Assembly (NCBI GenBank): GCA_030696435.1
Contig: JAUYSF010000067.1
Location: forward strand, 1 to 6,469
DNA length: 6,469 nucleotides
DNA from: Desulfoprunum sp.
GTDB taxonomy: Bacteria; Desulfobacterota; Desulfobulbia; Desulfobulbales; Desulfocapsaceae
Reading direction: 5' to 3'
Within the stretch, counting starts at the first letter, position 1, and every line of letters starts with the position of its first letter. The position numbers and the translations under genes are program-made. The notes below the pieces were generated by a model, which saw only the letters and a program-made list of their open reading frames with translations, did not search any database and was not told where the DNA came from. This document shows, one piece after another, positions 1-6,338 of this stretch.

Positions 1-1428
1 ATCTGCGAGACCCTGAGCAGCCTGGGCTCCAGACTCTCCCATCACTGCCGATCGGCCCACTCAGTCAGCGCAGGCCGCATTGCCGCCCGCCAGAGCCCCC
101 TTGACATTCTTTTTCTCGACGTGCGCCTGCCGGACGGCAACGGCCTCGATCTCCTGCCGGAATTCATGGAGATGGCCGATCCCCCGGAGATCATCATCCT
201 GACCGGCAAAGGCGATCCGGACGGCGCTGAATTGGCCATCCAGGGCGGGGCCTGGGATTATATCCTCAAGCCCTCCAGCGTCCGGGAAATAACCCTGACC
301 CTGGGCCGAGCCCTGAAATACCGGGAAGAGAAAAAGAATAAGGCCGAGGCTGAAATCCTCAACATCAGCAAGGTGGTGGGAACCAGTCCACGAATGAAGG
401 CCTGCTTCAAACTCATGGCCCAGGCCGCCCGTTCCGACTCAAATCTTCTTATTACCGGGGAAACCGGCACCGGCAAAGAGCTCTTTGCCCGGACCATCCA
501 TGAAAACAGCAGTCGCTCAAGTGGAAAATTTGTCTTTGTCGACTGTGCCTCACTGACCGAATCGCTCGTTGAATCGACTCTTTTCGGACATCGAAAAGGG
601 GCCTTTACCGGGGCTCAGGATAGCCGCATCGGTCTGATCAAACTCGCCGACAACGGCACGCTCTTCCTTGACGAAATCGGCGAAATGCCCCTTTCCATCC
701 AGAAGGTTTTTCTGCGTGTCCTGCAGGAACGGACCTTCCGGGCCGTGGGTGACACCCTGGAGCAGACCAGCAATTTCCGCCTGATCGCCGCCACCAACCG
801 CAACCTCGATGAGATGGTGGAAAGCCACGAATTCCGCAGCGACCTGCTCTTCCGCATCACCACCATGCGGCTGCCCTTGCCGCCTCTGCGCGAACGGTCT
901 GAGGATATCCGGGCTCTGGCGAACTTCAAAACAGTCCAGCTTTGCCTCCAGTACGGAATGCCTGAAAAAACCATGGAGGAAAATTTCTGGGAGACCCTCG
1001 AAAGCTACACCTGGCCAGGCAATGTCAGGGAACTCTTCAATATCATTGAACGATCCATCATTGCCGCCGGTAGCGAGAAAAATCTCTTCGCCATGCATCT
1101 CCCTCGTCAAATGCGCATCCAGGTCGCCAAAGAGCAGATTCGCCAGATGACCGGATCCCAGGTATTGTCCGAAGATGAGGGAGGAGATCCGGATGAAGAT
1201 GTCCGAAAAATAGGACAGGAAATATTCCAGGATATTTTCGACCGCCCCCTGCCCTCTCTCAAGACATTCAAGGGGGCCTCCGAGAAGATCTACCTAAGCG
1301 AGCTCATCCGCCAGTGCACGGGCGAGACCTCCCGAATCCTCTCGATATCAGGCCTGTCGCGCTCCCATTTCTATTCGCTTCTGAAGAAATACGGCCTGTC
1401 CATCCAGACCGACGAAACACAACCCTGA
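1..1428 (+). CDS. NtrC-family sigma-54-dependent response regulator (5' truncated by window edge)
   Basis: This is a two-component response regulator that would be phosphorylated by an unseen histidine kinase and then activate RNA polymerase-sigma-54 by ATP hydrolysis. The frame is open from base 1, so the N-terminus lies outside the window; 475 residues are visible. The receiver phospho-acceptor is Asp40 (LFLDVRLPDG), with the conserved Thr68 (ILTGK) and Lys90 (ILKP). A GTG at 121 falls just after Asp40 and cannot be the start. The AAA+ domain has Walker A GETGTGKE at 153-160, the sigma-54 contact loop GAFTGA at 200-205, Walker B LFLDE at 221-225 and arginine-finger candidates Arg279 and Arg285. 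A long acidic linker (about residues 390-420) precedes a Fis-type HTH at about 429-467. All catalytic motifs are intact, so it should be a functional activator. Target genes are unknown. The gene is convergent with the SDR gene, with 100 bp between the stops and no clear terminator. Confidence 0.95.
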   Translation: MCETLSSLGSRLSHHCRSAHSVSAGRIAARQSPLDILFLDVRLPDGNGLDLLPEFMEMADPPEIIILTGKGDPDGAELAIQGGAWDYILKPSSVREITLTLGRALKYREEKKNKAEAEILNISKVVGTSPRMKACFKLMAQAARSDSNLLITGETGTGKELFARTIHENSSRSSGKFVFVDCASLTESLVESTLFGHRKGAFTGAQDSRIGLIKLADNGTLFLDEIGEMPLSIQKVFLRVLQERTFRAVGDTLEQTSNFRLIAATNRNLDEMVESHEFRSDLLFRITTMRLPLPPLRERSEDIRALANFKTVQLCLQYGMPEKTMEENFWETLESYTWPGNVRELFNIIERSIIAAGSEKNLFAMHLPRQMRIQVAKEQIRQMTGSQVLSEDEGGDPDEDVRKIGQEIFQDIFDRPLPSLKTFKGASEKIYLSELIRQCTGETSRILSISGLSRSHFYSLLKKYGLSIQTDETQP

Positions 1429-1528
1429 ATGAAAGAGGAGCCAGGCGACGATCTGCTCCCCTTCCGCGTCAGATACAGGAATACGAAGGGCTCAGCCGAC
1501 AAGGGTATCACTTGATCAGGGGAGGCCA

Positions 1529-2323
1529 TTAGCCCTTGGAGCCCAGGCGGAGACCACCATGGATAAAGACCGTCTCACCGGCCATGGCCTCGTTGCGGTA
1601 GAGCTCCGCCACCAGACTGACCACTTCGGCCGGTTCGATGAGACGGCCCATCGGCACCTGTTCGAGAATCTTATCGAGGACTTTTTCATCAAGGGCCTTG
1701 ACCATGGCCGTGCCGACATAGCCGGGGGCGATGGCCATGCAGCGGATCCGATCGGCAAATCCTCGCCGGAAAAATTCGGCCGTCAGGACCTTGGGTATGA
1801 CCGACATCGCCGCCTTCGACGAGGCATAGTTGATCTGACCGGCCGTACCGAGCGAGCCGGTGGAGGAGACCAGGCAGACCAGACCCTTGCAGCCGTGGTT
1901 GACCATCCGCTCAACACACTCCCGGACCGTCAGGAAGACCCCGGTCAGGTTGATATCGATGACCTTCTGGAACTGAGCCAGGGACATCTTGCCGGTGACC
2001 TTGCCGGTCTCGCGATCAGTCTTAATCAACAGCCCGTCGCTGGTTATACCGGCGAAGGGCGCCACCAGATTGATCTTGCCGAAGGTAGCGATGGCGTGAT
2101 TCGCCAGCTTTTCACAGTCAGCCTCGGAGGTGACGTTACAGGTGACAGAGCTCACCTGCTTGCTGATCGTGCGCAGTTCGGCCTCGGCCTGACGCAAGGG
2201 TTCTTCGGCGACATCGGCGATCACCACCTTACCGCCCTGGCGGAGCCAGAACTCGGCAAGAGCCCGGCCGATACCGCTGCCGCCTCCGGTGATAACGGCC
2301 ACTGAATCGTCTATTGTCAGCAT
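1529..2323 (-). CDS. Short-chain dehydrogenase/reductase (FabG / 3-hydroxyacyl dehydrogenase-like)
   Basis: Classical SDR of 264 residues, a cytosolic NAD(P)-dependent oxidoreductase. The dinucleotide motif TGGGSGIG is at 12-19. Asp37 at the end of beta-2 (VVIADV) suggests NAD(H) preference. Catalytic residues are Asn125 (DINLTG), Ser153, Tyr166 and Lys170 (YASSK). Two features are atypical: the usual NNAG motif reads PFAG at 89-92, and an extra segment of about ten residues (around 101-112, TDRETGKVTGK) precedes the helix carrying Asn125. I chose ATG 2323 because GAGGAG lies 7 nt upstream; a GTG/ATG further upstream would add nine residues with no ribosome site. The gene is divergent from the CoA-transferase and has its own sigma-54 promoter. 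Together they suggest oxidation of a 3-hydroxy acid or acyl-CoA (for example 3-hydroxybutyrate) or the reverse reduction. The substrate cannot be read from sequence, and 3-oxoacyl-ACP reductase remains an alternative. Confidence 0.93.
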   Translation of the reverse strand: MLTIDDSVAVITGGGSGIGRALAEFWLRQGGKVVIADVAEEPLRQAEAELRTISKQVSSVTCNVTSEADCEKLANHAIATFGKINLVAPFAGITSDGLLIKTDRETGKVTGKMSLAQFQKVIDINLTGVFLTVRECVERMVNHGCKGLVCLVSSTGSLGTAGQINYASSKAAMSVIPKVLTAEFFRRGFADRIRCMAIAPGYVGTAMVKALDEKVLDKILEQVPMGRLIEPAEVVSLVAELYRNEAMAGETVFIHGGLRLGSKG

Positions 2324-2330
2324 TACTCTT

Positions 2331-2336
2331 CTCCTC
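2331..2336 (-). promoter_or_regulatory. Ribosome binding site of the SDR gene
   Basis: On the minus strand the sequence reads GAGGAG, 7 nt before ATG 2323. It fixes the start codon at 2323 rather than the in-frame codon at 2350, which would place the palindrome at 2337-2353 across the start of the coding sequence. Confidence 0.8.
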
Positions 2337-2353
2337 TCGGTGCCGGGCACCGA
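2337..2353. repeat. Perfect 17-bp palindrome in the SDR leader
   Basis: TCGGTGCC-G-GGCACCGA has two perfect 8-bp arms around one central base. It lies directly upstream of the SDR Shine-Dalgarno sequence and inside the predicted 5' UTR. In RNA it would form a compact GC-rich hairpin ending one base before the ribosome-binding GAGGAG. As DNA it could be an operator. Function is inferred only from its position. Confidence 0.6.
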
Positions 2354-2415
2354 CGTTCAAGTGGATAAAAATCCTCATCGAATACTTCATGACACAGCAA
2401 CACACCACTGCATCG

Positions 2416-2431
2416 TGCAAGTTCTACGCCA
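2416..2431 (-). promoter_or_regulatory. Sigma-54 (-24/-12) promoter for the SDR gene
   Basis: The minus strand reads TGGCGTAGAACTTGCA. Against the established sigma-54 consensus TGGCACG-N4-TTGCW, the -24 TGGC and the complete -12 TTGCA are present at exact spacing, with deviations in the ACG after TGGC. The predicted transcription start is near 2405, giving a leader of about 82 nt before ATG 2323. It lies back to back with the plus-strand -24/-12 element at 2481-2496, with 49 bp between them. Confidence 0.68.
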
Positions 2432-2480
2432 GACAGGGAATGAGCTTCATCATGCATGCCTCCTCCTGAACAGATGTATC

Positions 2481-2496
2481 TGGCATTTTTCTTGCT
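2481..2496 (+). promoter_or_regulatory. Sigma-54 (-24/-12) promoter for the CoA-transferase gene
   Basis: The plus strand reads TGGCATTTTTCTTGCT, which keeps the TGGCA/TTGCT core at canonical spacing (GG and GC 12 bp apart). It also has the T-rich spacer common in strong sigma-54 promoters. The predicted start of transcription is near 2507, about 79 nt upstream of ATG 2586. It implies that the CoA-transferase needs an enhancer-binding activator for expression; the PAS activator at 4246-5655 is the nearest candidate, with the response regulator at 1-1428 as the other. Confidence 0.78.
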
Positions 2497-2516
2497 TTAG
2501 GGCTTGATAGCCTCTC

Positions 2517-2558
2517 GGCAGCAACAGCCCCCCGCACATCGTCGGGACTGTCGCTGCC
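2517..2558 (+). promoter_or_regulatory. Long GC-rich dyad in the CoA-transferase leader
   Basis: GGCAGC (2517-2522) pairs with GCTGCC (2553-2558), ACAG (2524-2527) with CTGT (2548-2551), and CCCG (2531-2534) with CGGG (2543-2546). The stem is interrupted by one A/C mismatch and a 3:1 internal loop, and closed by an 8-nt loop. It sits about 10 nt after the predicted start of transcription and 27 nt before the start codon. There is no T-run behind it, so it is not a standard terminator. It could be an RNA element of the leader, or a DNA dyad about 130 bp upstream of the divergent SDR promoter start, a typical enhancer distance. Confidence 0.55.
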
Positions 2559-2585
2559 ATCAATTTCCAGCCACTGAGCAATACC

Positions 2586-4211
2586 ATGAAAAACCAGTCT
2601 GCCATCCCCATACCACCCGTAACGCAACCAACAATCTCACCTGCTAAACGCCAGCGAAAAGACAAGATCGTCACAGCCCGGGAGGCCGTAAGCCTGATTC
2701 GGGACGGGGCTACCGTTGCCACCGGCGGTTTTGTCGGTATCGGTTTCCCCGAGGGGCTGGCAGTCGCCCTGGAAGAGCATTTTCTTGAGCTCGCCCGGCC
2801 TCGGGATCTGACCCTGGTCTATGCCGCTGGTCAGGGAGACGGCAAGGAACGAGGACTCAATCACATGGGCCATCTCGGACTGGTGCGCCGGGTGGTCGGG
2901 GGGCACTGGGGCCTGGTTCCTAAACTCCAGAAACTGGCTCTGGAGAACCGGATCGAGGGCTACAATCTGCCCCAGGGCGTCATCACCCACCTCTATCGGG
3001 ATATCGCCGCAGGCAAGCCCAGGACCATCACCACGGTAGGACTCGGAACCTTTGTCGATCCCCGCCACGGCGGTGGCAAAATCAACGAGATCACAACGGA
3101 AGACCTGGTGGAATGCATCTCGTTCGACGGCAAGGACTATCTGGCCTACAAGACCTTTCCGATCCATGTCGCCCTCCTACGGGGGACTACGGCGGACACC
3201 GACGGCAATATCACCATGGAGAGGGAGGCCCTGACTCTGGAGTCCCTCGCCATCGCCACCGCCGCCCACAATTCCGGCGGCATGGTCATCGTCCAGGTGG
3301 AACGACTGGCCGAGCGGGGCAGTCTCAACGCCCGCCAGGTGAAGATCCCCGGCATTCTGGTGGACTATGTCGTGGTCTCGACGCCGGCCTACCACTGGCA
3401 GACCTTCGGCAGCCAGTACAATCCCTCATACAGCTGTGAGATTAAGATCCCCGTCCAGTCTCTGCCAAAAATCGAGATGAGCGACCGCAAGATTATCGCC
3501 AGACGTGCGGCCCTGGAGCTGACGGCAGACAGCATAGTCAACCTCGGGATCGGTATGCCAGAGGGCATCTCCAGTATCGCCAATGAAGAAAACATCCTCG
3601 ATTATATCACCCTCACGGCCGAACCGGGTGTCATCGGCGGACTGCCAGCGGGTGGCCTCAATTTCGGTGCGGCCCTGAACACCGAGGCCTTGATCGATCA
3701 GCCCTCCCAGTTTGATTTCTATGACGGCGGCGGTCTGGACCTGGCCTTTCTCGGGCTGGCCCAGGCCGATCAGTACGGCAATCTCAATGTCAGTAAGTTC
3801 GGGACCCGGCTGGCGGGAGCCGGAGGCTTTATCAATATCAGCCAGAGCGCCAAGAAGGTAGTCTTCGTCGGCACCTTCACCGCCTGCGGCCTGGAAATCT
3901 CCATCAAGGATGAACGGTTGACCATAGAAAAAGAGGGGACGATGCAGAAATTCATCGGCCAGGTCGAACATGTGACCTTCTCCGGCCCCTATGCTGTTTC
4001 CAAGGGCCAGACTGTTCTCTATATCACCGAGCGTTGTGTCTTTTCTCTGACCAAAGAGGGTTTGGAGCTGGTGGAGATCGCACCGGGCATCGAGCTGGAA
4101 CGAGACATCCTGGGCCAGATGGGCTTCCGACCGATCATCAAGGATACGCCCCGGTTGATGGATAGGCGGATCTTCAACCCTGAGCCAATGGGGCTGCGCG
4201 GGGAATTCTAG
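2586..4211 (+). CDS. Acyl-CoA:acetate/3-ketoacid CoA-transferase, fused alpha-beta (YdiF / propionate CoA-transferase type)
   Basis: A family I (class I) CoA-transferase of 541 residues, close to the usual length of single-chain YdiF-type enzymes. It moves CoA between a short-chain acyl-CoA and a free acid through a glutamyl-CoA thioester. The alpha-like half (about 27-270) has GGFVGIG at 47-53 and the conserved [20 protein letters not shown] block at 90-109. The beta-like half (about 298-520) has GIGMPEG at 321-327 and the active-site Glu346 in [11 protein letters not shown], followed by the [10 protein letters not shown] block at 381-390. ATG 2586 is the only credible start: the frame is blocked at 2508 and no other ATG, GTG or TTG lies before the conserved core. 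It gives an N-terminal extension of about 23 residues and has no clear Shine-Dalgarno site. It is divergent from the SDR and driven by a predicted sigma-54 promoter. Acetoacetate, propionate, butyrate or acetate are possible substrates; sequence alone does not decide. Confidence 0.94.
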   Translation: MKNQSAIPIPPVTQPTISPAKRQRKDKIVTAREAVSLIRDGATVATGGFVGIGFPEGLAVALEEHFLELARPRDLTLVYAAGQGDGKERGLNHMGHLGLVRRVVGGHWGLVPKLQKLALENRIEGYNLPQGVITHLYRDIAAGKPRTITTVGLGTFVDPRHGGGKINEITTEDLVECISFDGKDYLAYKTFPIHVALLRGTTADTDGNITMEREALTLESLAIATAAHNSGGMVIVQVERLAERGSLNARQVKIPGILVDYVVVSTPAYHWQTFGSQYNPSYSCEIKIPVQSLPKIEMSDRKIIARRAALELTADSIVNLGIGMPEGISSIANEENILDYITLTAEPGVIGGLPAGGLNFGAALNTEALIDQPSQFDFYDGGGLDLAFLGLAQADQYGNLNVSKFGTRLAGAGGFINISQSAKKVVFVGTFTACGLEISIKDERLTIEKEGTMQKFIGQVEHVTFSGPYAVSKGQTVLYITERCVFSLTKEGLELVEIAPGIELERDILGQMGFRPIIKDTPRLMDRRIFNPEPMGLRGEF

Positions 4212-4226
4212 GTAGACGGGAGATGG

Positions 4227-4244
4227 TGTAGCTTTTTTGCTACA
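4227..4244. terminator. Inverted repeat between convergent stops, possible shared terminator
   Basis: TGTAGC-TTTTTT-GCTACA is a perfect 6-bp stem with a six-T loop. It lies in the 34 bp between the CoA-transferase stop and the PAS-regulator stop. It could serve both converging transcripts, perhaps with the outer AGAC/GTCT pair at 4214-4217 and 4250-4253. It lacks the usual T-run after the stem on either strand, so as an intrinsic terminator it is non-canonical. Confidence 0.4.
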
Positions 4245-4245
4245 A

Positions 4246-5655
4246 TCAAGTCTTTCCCTGGAGCGGCAGGCCATGCTTTTTCATCTTCTTATAGAGCAGG
4301 GTCCGGTGGATCCCCAACAAGGCCGCCGCCTGGGCCTTGTTGTTGCCGGTTTTCTGCAGGGCCACAAGAAGAGCCGCCTTTTCCGCTTCGGCCTGGCTGT
4401 TGCGGATCGGCAGGATATCGGTCTCCACCCGCTGCACGCGGCTTTCTCTGGGGACAAAGGGTAGGTCGGTCACCCGGATCTCCTCTCCCTGCATGGCCAA
4501 CAGCGCCCGCTCCAGCACATTTGCCAGCTCACGGACATTGCCCTGCCAGGAATGACCGGCAAGGGCCTGCATGACCTCGGGACTGATCCGGACCGCCGCG
4601 CAGCCGTTTCTGCGGGCAAACTTGGCCAGCAGGTGCTGGGCGAGAGGCATCACATCCATCGGCCTTTCTCGCAGAGGCGGGATGTGCAAGGAGATGACGT
4701 TGAGGCGGTAGAAGAGATCCTTGCGGAAATGGCCACGGGCGATAAGTCCTTCGAGGTCCTGATTGGTGGCCGCAATGAGCCTGAAATCCGAGCGGATCAG
4801 TCTATTCCCGCCCACCCGCTCAAAACATTTTTCCTCCAGCACCCGCAGCAGCTTGGGTTGCATATCAAGTGGCAGGTCGCCGATCTCATCGAGAAAGATG
4901 GTCCCGCCATCGGCAATCTCGAACTTGCCGGGCTTGCCACCGGCCAGGGCACCGGTGAAGGCCCCGCGGTCATAGCCGAACAGCTCTGATTCGAGCAGGT
5001 CTTTGGGGATGGCCGCACAGTTGATCTGGATGAAGGGTTGCAGCTTTCTCTGGCCGGAATGGTGGATGGCCTGGGCAAAGAGTTCCTTGCCGGTCCCGCT
5101 CTCACCGGTAATGAGCACCGGCGAGGTATTGGCAGCGGCCATCAGGGCCTCCAGCTTCAGATCTGCGATGGTCGTACTGGTGCCGATGATGCTCTCGAGG
5201 GTGTAGCGGGTCGAGCGCAGATTCATCAGCTCTTTTTCATAGCTCTTGACCTTCGATTCAAGGGAATGCAGCTTGCGGGCGAGTTTCACCACCTCGCTGA
5301 TATCCTGGAACATCACCAGACCAAAGACGGCGATGACCTGGCCGACCTTTTTTAACGGGATACGGTGCACCACGATATTCTGGCCCCTGATCATCTGGAT
5401 CTGGTTGATCTCAGCGATACCGGTTTGGCCAACGAAATGCATGCGGGTGTTTTCCACAATCTCGGTGCAGTGCCTGCCGATGCCCTTCTGGGCATCAATG
5501 CCGAGAAAGTCAGCATAGGGTCTGTTCAAATGGGTCACGGTGCCCTCAGCATCGGTAAGCATCGCGCCGCTCGGAATATTGTCGAAGATCAACTGAAAGA
5601 GCTCCAGTTGATCCTCCATTGCCTGAGAATCAAGATATTGCGGCCTCTCCTTCAT
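4246..5655 (-). CDS. PAS-domain sigma-54-dependent transcriptional activator
   Basis: A one-component enhancer-binding protein of 469 residues. An N-terminal PAS domain (about 15-125, FDNIPSGAMLTDAEG onward, ending FQDIS) is followed by a coiled-coil-like linker (about 121-150, rich in K, E and L). The AAA+ domain has Walker A GESGTGKE at 184-191, GAFTGA at 231-236, Walker B TIFLDE at 252-257, ATNQ at 296-299 and arginine-finger candidates Arg311 and Arg317. A Fis-type HTH lies at about 436-464. There is no receiver Asp, so the PAS domain is the likely sensor; I see no diagnostic haem or flavin motif. ATG 5655 is supported by GAGGAG 5 nt upstream. Proteins of this design often control adjacent metabolic genes, and three predicted sigma-54 promoters flank this one, so it is the best candidate regulator of the SDR, the CoA-transferase and the gene at 6458. 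That link is inferred. Confidence 0.95.
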   Translation of the reverse strand: MKERPQYLDSQAMEDQLELFQLIFDNIPSGAMLTDAEGTVTHLNRPYADFLGIDAQKGIGRHCTEIVENTRMHFVGQTGIAEINQIQMIRGQNIVVHRIPLKKVGQVIAVFGLVMFQDISEVVKLARKLHSLESKVKSYEKELMNLRSTRYTLESIIGTSTTIADLKLEALMAAANTSPVLITGESGTGKELFAQAIHHSGQRKLQPFIQINCAAIPKDLLESELFGYDRGAFTGALAGGKPGKFEIADGGTIFLDEIGDLPLDMQPKLLRVLEEKCFERVGGNRLIRSDFRLIAATNQDLEGLIARGHFRKDLFYRLNVISLHIPPLRERPMDVMPLAQHLLAKFARRNGCAAVRISPEVMQALAGHSWQGNVRELANVLERALLAMQGEEIRVTDLPFVPRESRVQRVETDILPIRNSQAEAEKAALLVALQKTGNNKAQAAALLGIHRTLLYKKMKKHGLPLQGKT

Positions 5656-5718
5656 ACACTCTCCTCTGTGGCACTTTTGCTCAAACTTGCCGAATTCTTG
5701 CCATTGCGGCAGGTAACA

Positions 5719-5759
5719 TGTAGACGTATTGATACATCTCCGATCTACAGTTGTCTACA
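5719..5759. repeat. Inverted repeat TGTAGAC / GTCTACA flanking the PAS-regulator promoter
   Basis: TGTAGAC at 5719-5725 and GTCTACA at 5753-5759 are perfect 7-bp arms separated by 27 bp. One arm overlaps the predicted -35 element and the other the predicted transcription start of the PAS-regulator gene. The arrangement would suit a repressor or autoregulatory operator. This is suggestive only. Confidence 0.45.
5729..5757 (-). promoter_or_regulatory. Possible sigma-70 promoter of the PAS-regulator gene
   Basis: On the minus strand, TAGACA (5757-5752; five of six match TTGACA) and TATCAA (5734-5729; four of six match TATAAT) are separated by 17 bp. Initiation would fall near 5722, about 67 nt before ATG 5655. 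No -24/-12 element is seen ahead of this gene, as expected if the activator is made constitutively. Confidence 0.45.
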
Positions 5760-5835
5760 CAAAGGGCTTCAAAGCAGGAAAACCGCAGTACGATGACACA
5801 CTCAGTTCATGCCTCGCGTCTGTTCTTCTAACTGC

Positions 5836-5853
5836 TGTCCGAAATATCAGACA
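5836..5853. promoter_or_regulatory. TGT-N12-ACA dyad, candidate activator binding site (copy 1)
   Basis: TGTCCGAAATATCAGACA pairs at seven of nine symmetric positions and matches the copy at 6212-6229 in 14 of 18 bases. It lies 181 bp upstream of the PAS-regulator start codon and roughly 490 bp upstream of the predicted start at 6337. It is a candidate Fis-type HTH binding site. Confidence 0.4.
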
Positions 5854-6099
5854 ACCTTCCTCCCGGTGAGCTGAGATCTAGCCCAAGCCAACTTCGCTAC
5901 TGTCACGCCGGTCTTACCCAGAAAACTCATGAAACCTCCCCGCCAGATATTTATGTGAATTTCATTATCTTTTAGCATTATTCTGCTCCGCTCTGCTCTC
6001 TATCTCCTACCGATCTGAGCGTCGAAAGGTAGGCTTTCACTCTCTCCATCCCCCCTTTCTCAGTCCAGCAGCCTGCACCAAGTCTCCCTTCAATCATTG

Positions 6100-6117
6100 T
6101 GTCCGTTTTTCCAGACC
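6100..6117. promoter_or_regulatory. Degenerate copy of the TGTCC dyad (copy 2)
   Basis: TGTCCGTTTTTCCAGACC matches copy 1 in 12 of 18 bases, mostly in the outer parts (TGTCCG and CAGAC). Its own symmetry is poor (four of nine pairs). It is a weak candidate, listed because it lies in line with the other two copies. Confidence 0.2.
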
Positions 6118-6211
6118 GCTTTTTTTATCCTGAAGTTTCGCATCCCTAAAGTTTTTTCCTTTCCCATCCTCGCAACTTTTACAATCTCATTTGTGTTTCA
6201 ACCCCGGACTC

Positions 6212-6229
6212 TGTCCAAAATTTCGTACA
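6212..6229. promoter_or_regulatory. TGT-N12-ACA dyad, candidate upstream activator sequence (copy 3)
   Basis: TGTCCAAAATTTCGTACA pairs at seven of nine symmetric positions around an AAATTT core. It lies at about -125 to -108 relative to the transcription start predicted from the -24/-12 element at 6311-6326, the usual place for an enhancer site of a sigma-54 activator. The AT-rich stretch between it and the promoter could help DNA looping. Confidence 0.45.
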
Positions 6230-6310
6230 ATCGCTGGGGACGCCGGGACGGAAATCGCAAGGGCAGCAATAGCAGATTGTAATTACTCATTTATTTATCA
6301 ACATCCAGAC

Positions 6311-6326
6311 TGGCACGCCAGTTGCT
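6311..6326 (+). promoter_or_regulatory. Consensus sigma-54 (-24/-12) promoter
   Basis: TGGCACGCCAGTTGCT matches the sigma-54 consensus TGGCACG-N4-TTGCW at every defined position. Transcription should start near 6337, giving a leader of about 121 nt before ATG 6458. The -24 element also sits in a small palindrome, CTGGC-AC-GCCAG (6310-6321), which may be incidental. It is the best promoter match in the window and predicts strong, fully activator-dependent expression of the gene at the right edge. Confidence 0.88.
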
Positions 6327-6338
6327 ATATTCAGCTCA

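Noticed and set aside
121..123. GTG as a start codon for the response regulator.
   Set aside because: It lies one codon after the receiver phospho-acceptor Asp, and the frame is open to the window edge, so the gene begins outside.
1437..1459. GGAGC/GCTCC repeat after the response-regulator stop as a terminator.
   Set aside because: Only a 5-bp stem with a 13-nt loop and no T-run.
1429..1515. Short plus-strand frame of 28 codons whose ATG directly follows the response-regulator stop.
   Set aside because: No ribosome site of its own and no recognisable motif; the start next to a TGA is easily accidental.
2472..2480. AGATGTATC, whose reverse complement recurs at 5731-5739 near the PAS-regulator promoter.
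   Set aside because: A shared 9-mer between two intergenic regions of this size is expected by chance, and the match does not extend.
5669..5681. TGGCACTTTTGCT on the plus strand, resembling a sigma-54 promoter.
   Set aside because: The spacing between TGGC and TTGC is 4 bp instead of 7, and it points away from the PAS-regulator gene.
5945..5970. AGATA/TATCT and TGAA/TTCA arms forming a possible hairpin in the intergenic region.
   Set aside because: The two arm pairs are not centred on each other and the arms are short and AT-rich, so it is probably incidental.
6097..6282. 61-residue plus-strand frame rich in Phe, Ser and Pro.
   Set aside because: The composition simply reflects the pyrimidine-rich strand; there is no Shine-Dalgarno site, and it overlaps the candidate enhancer sites.
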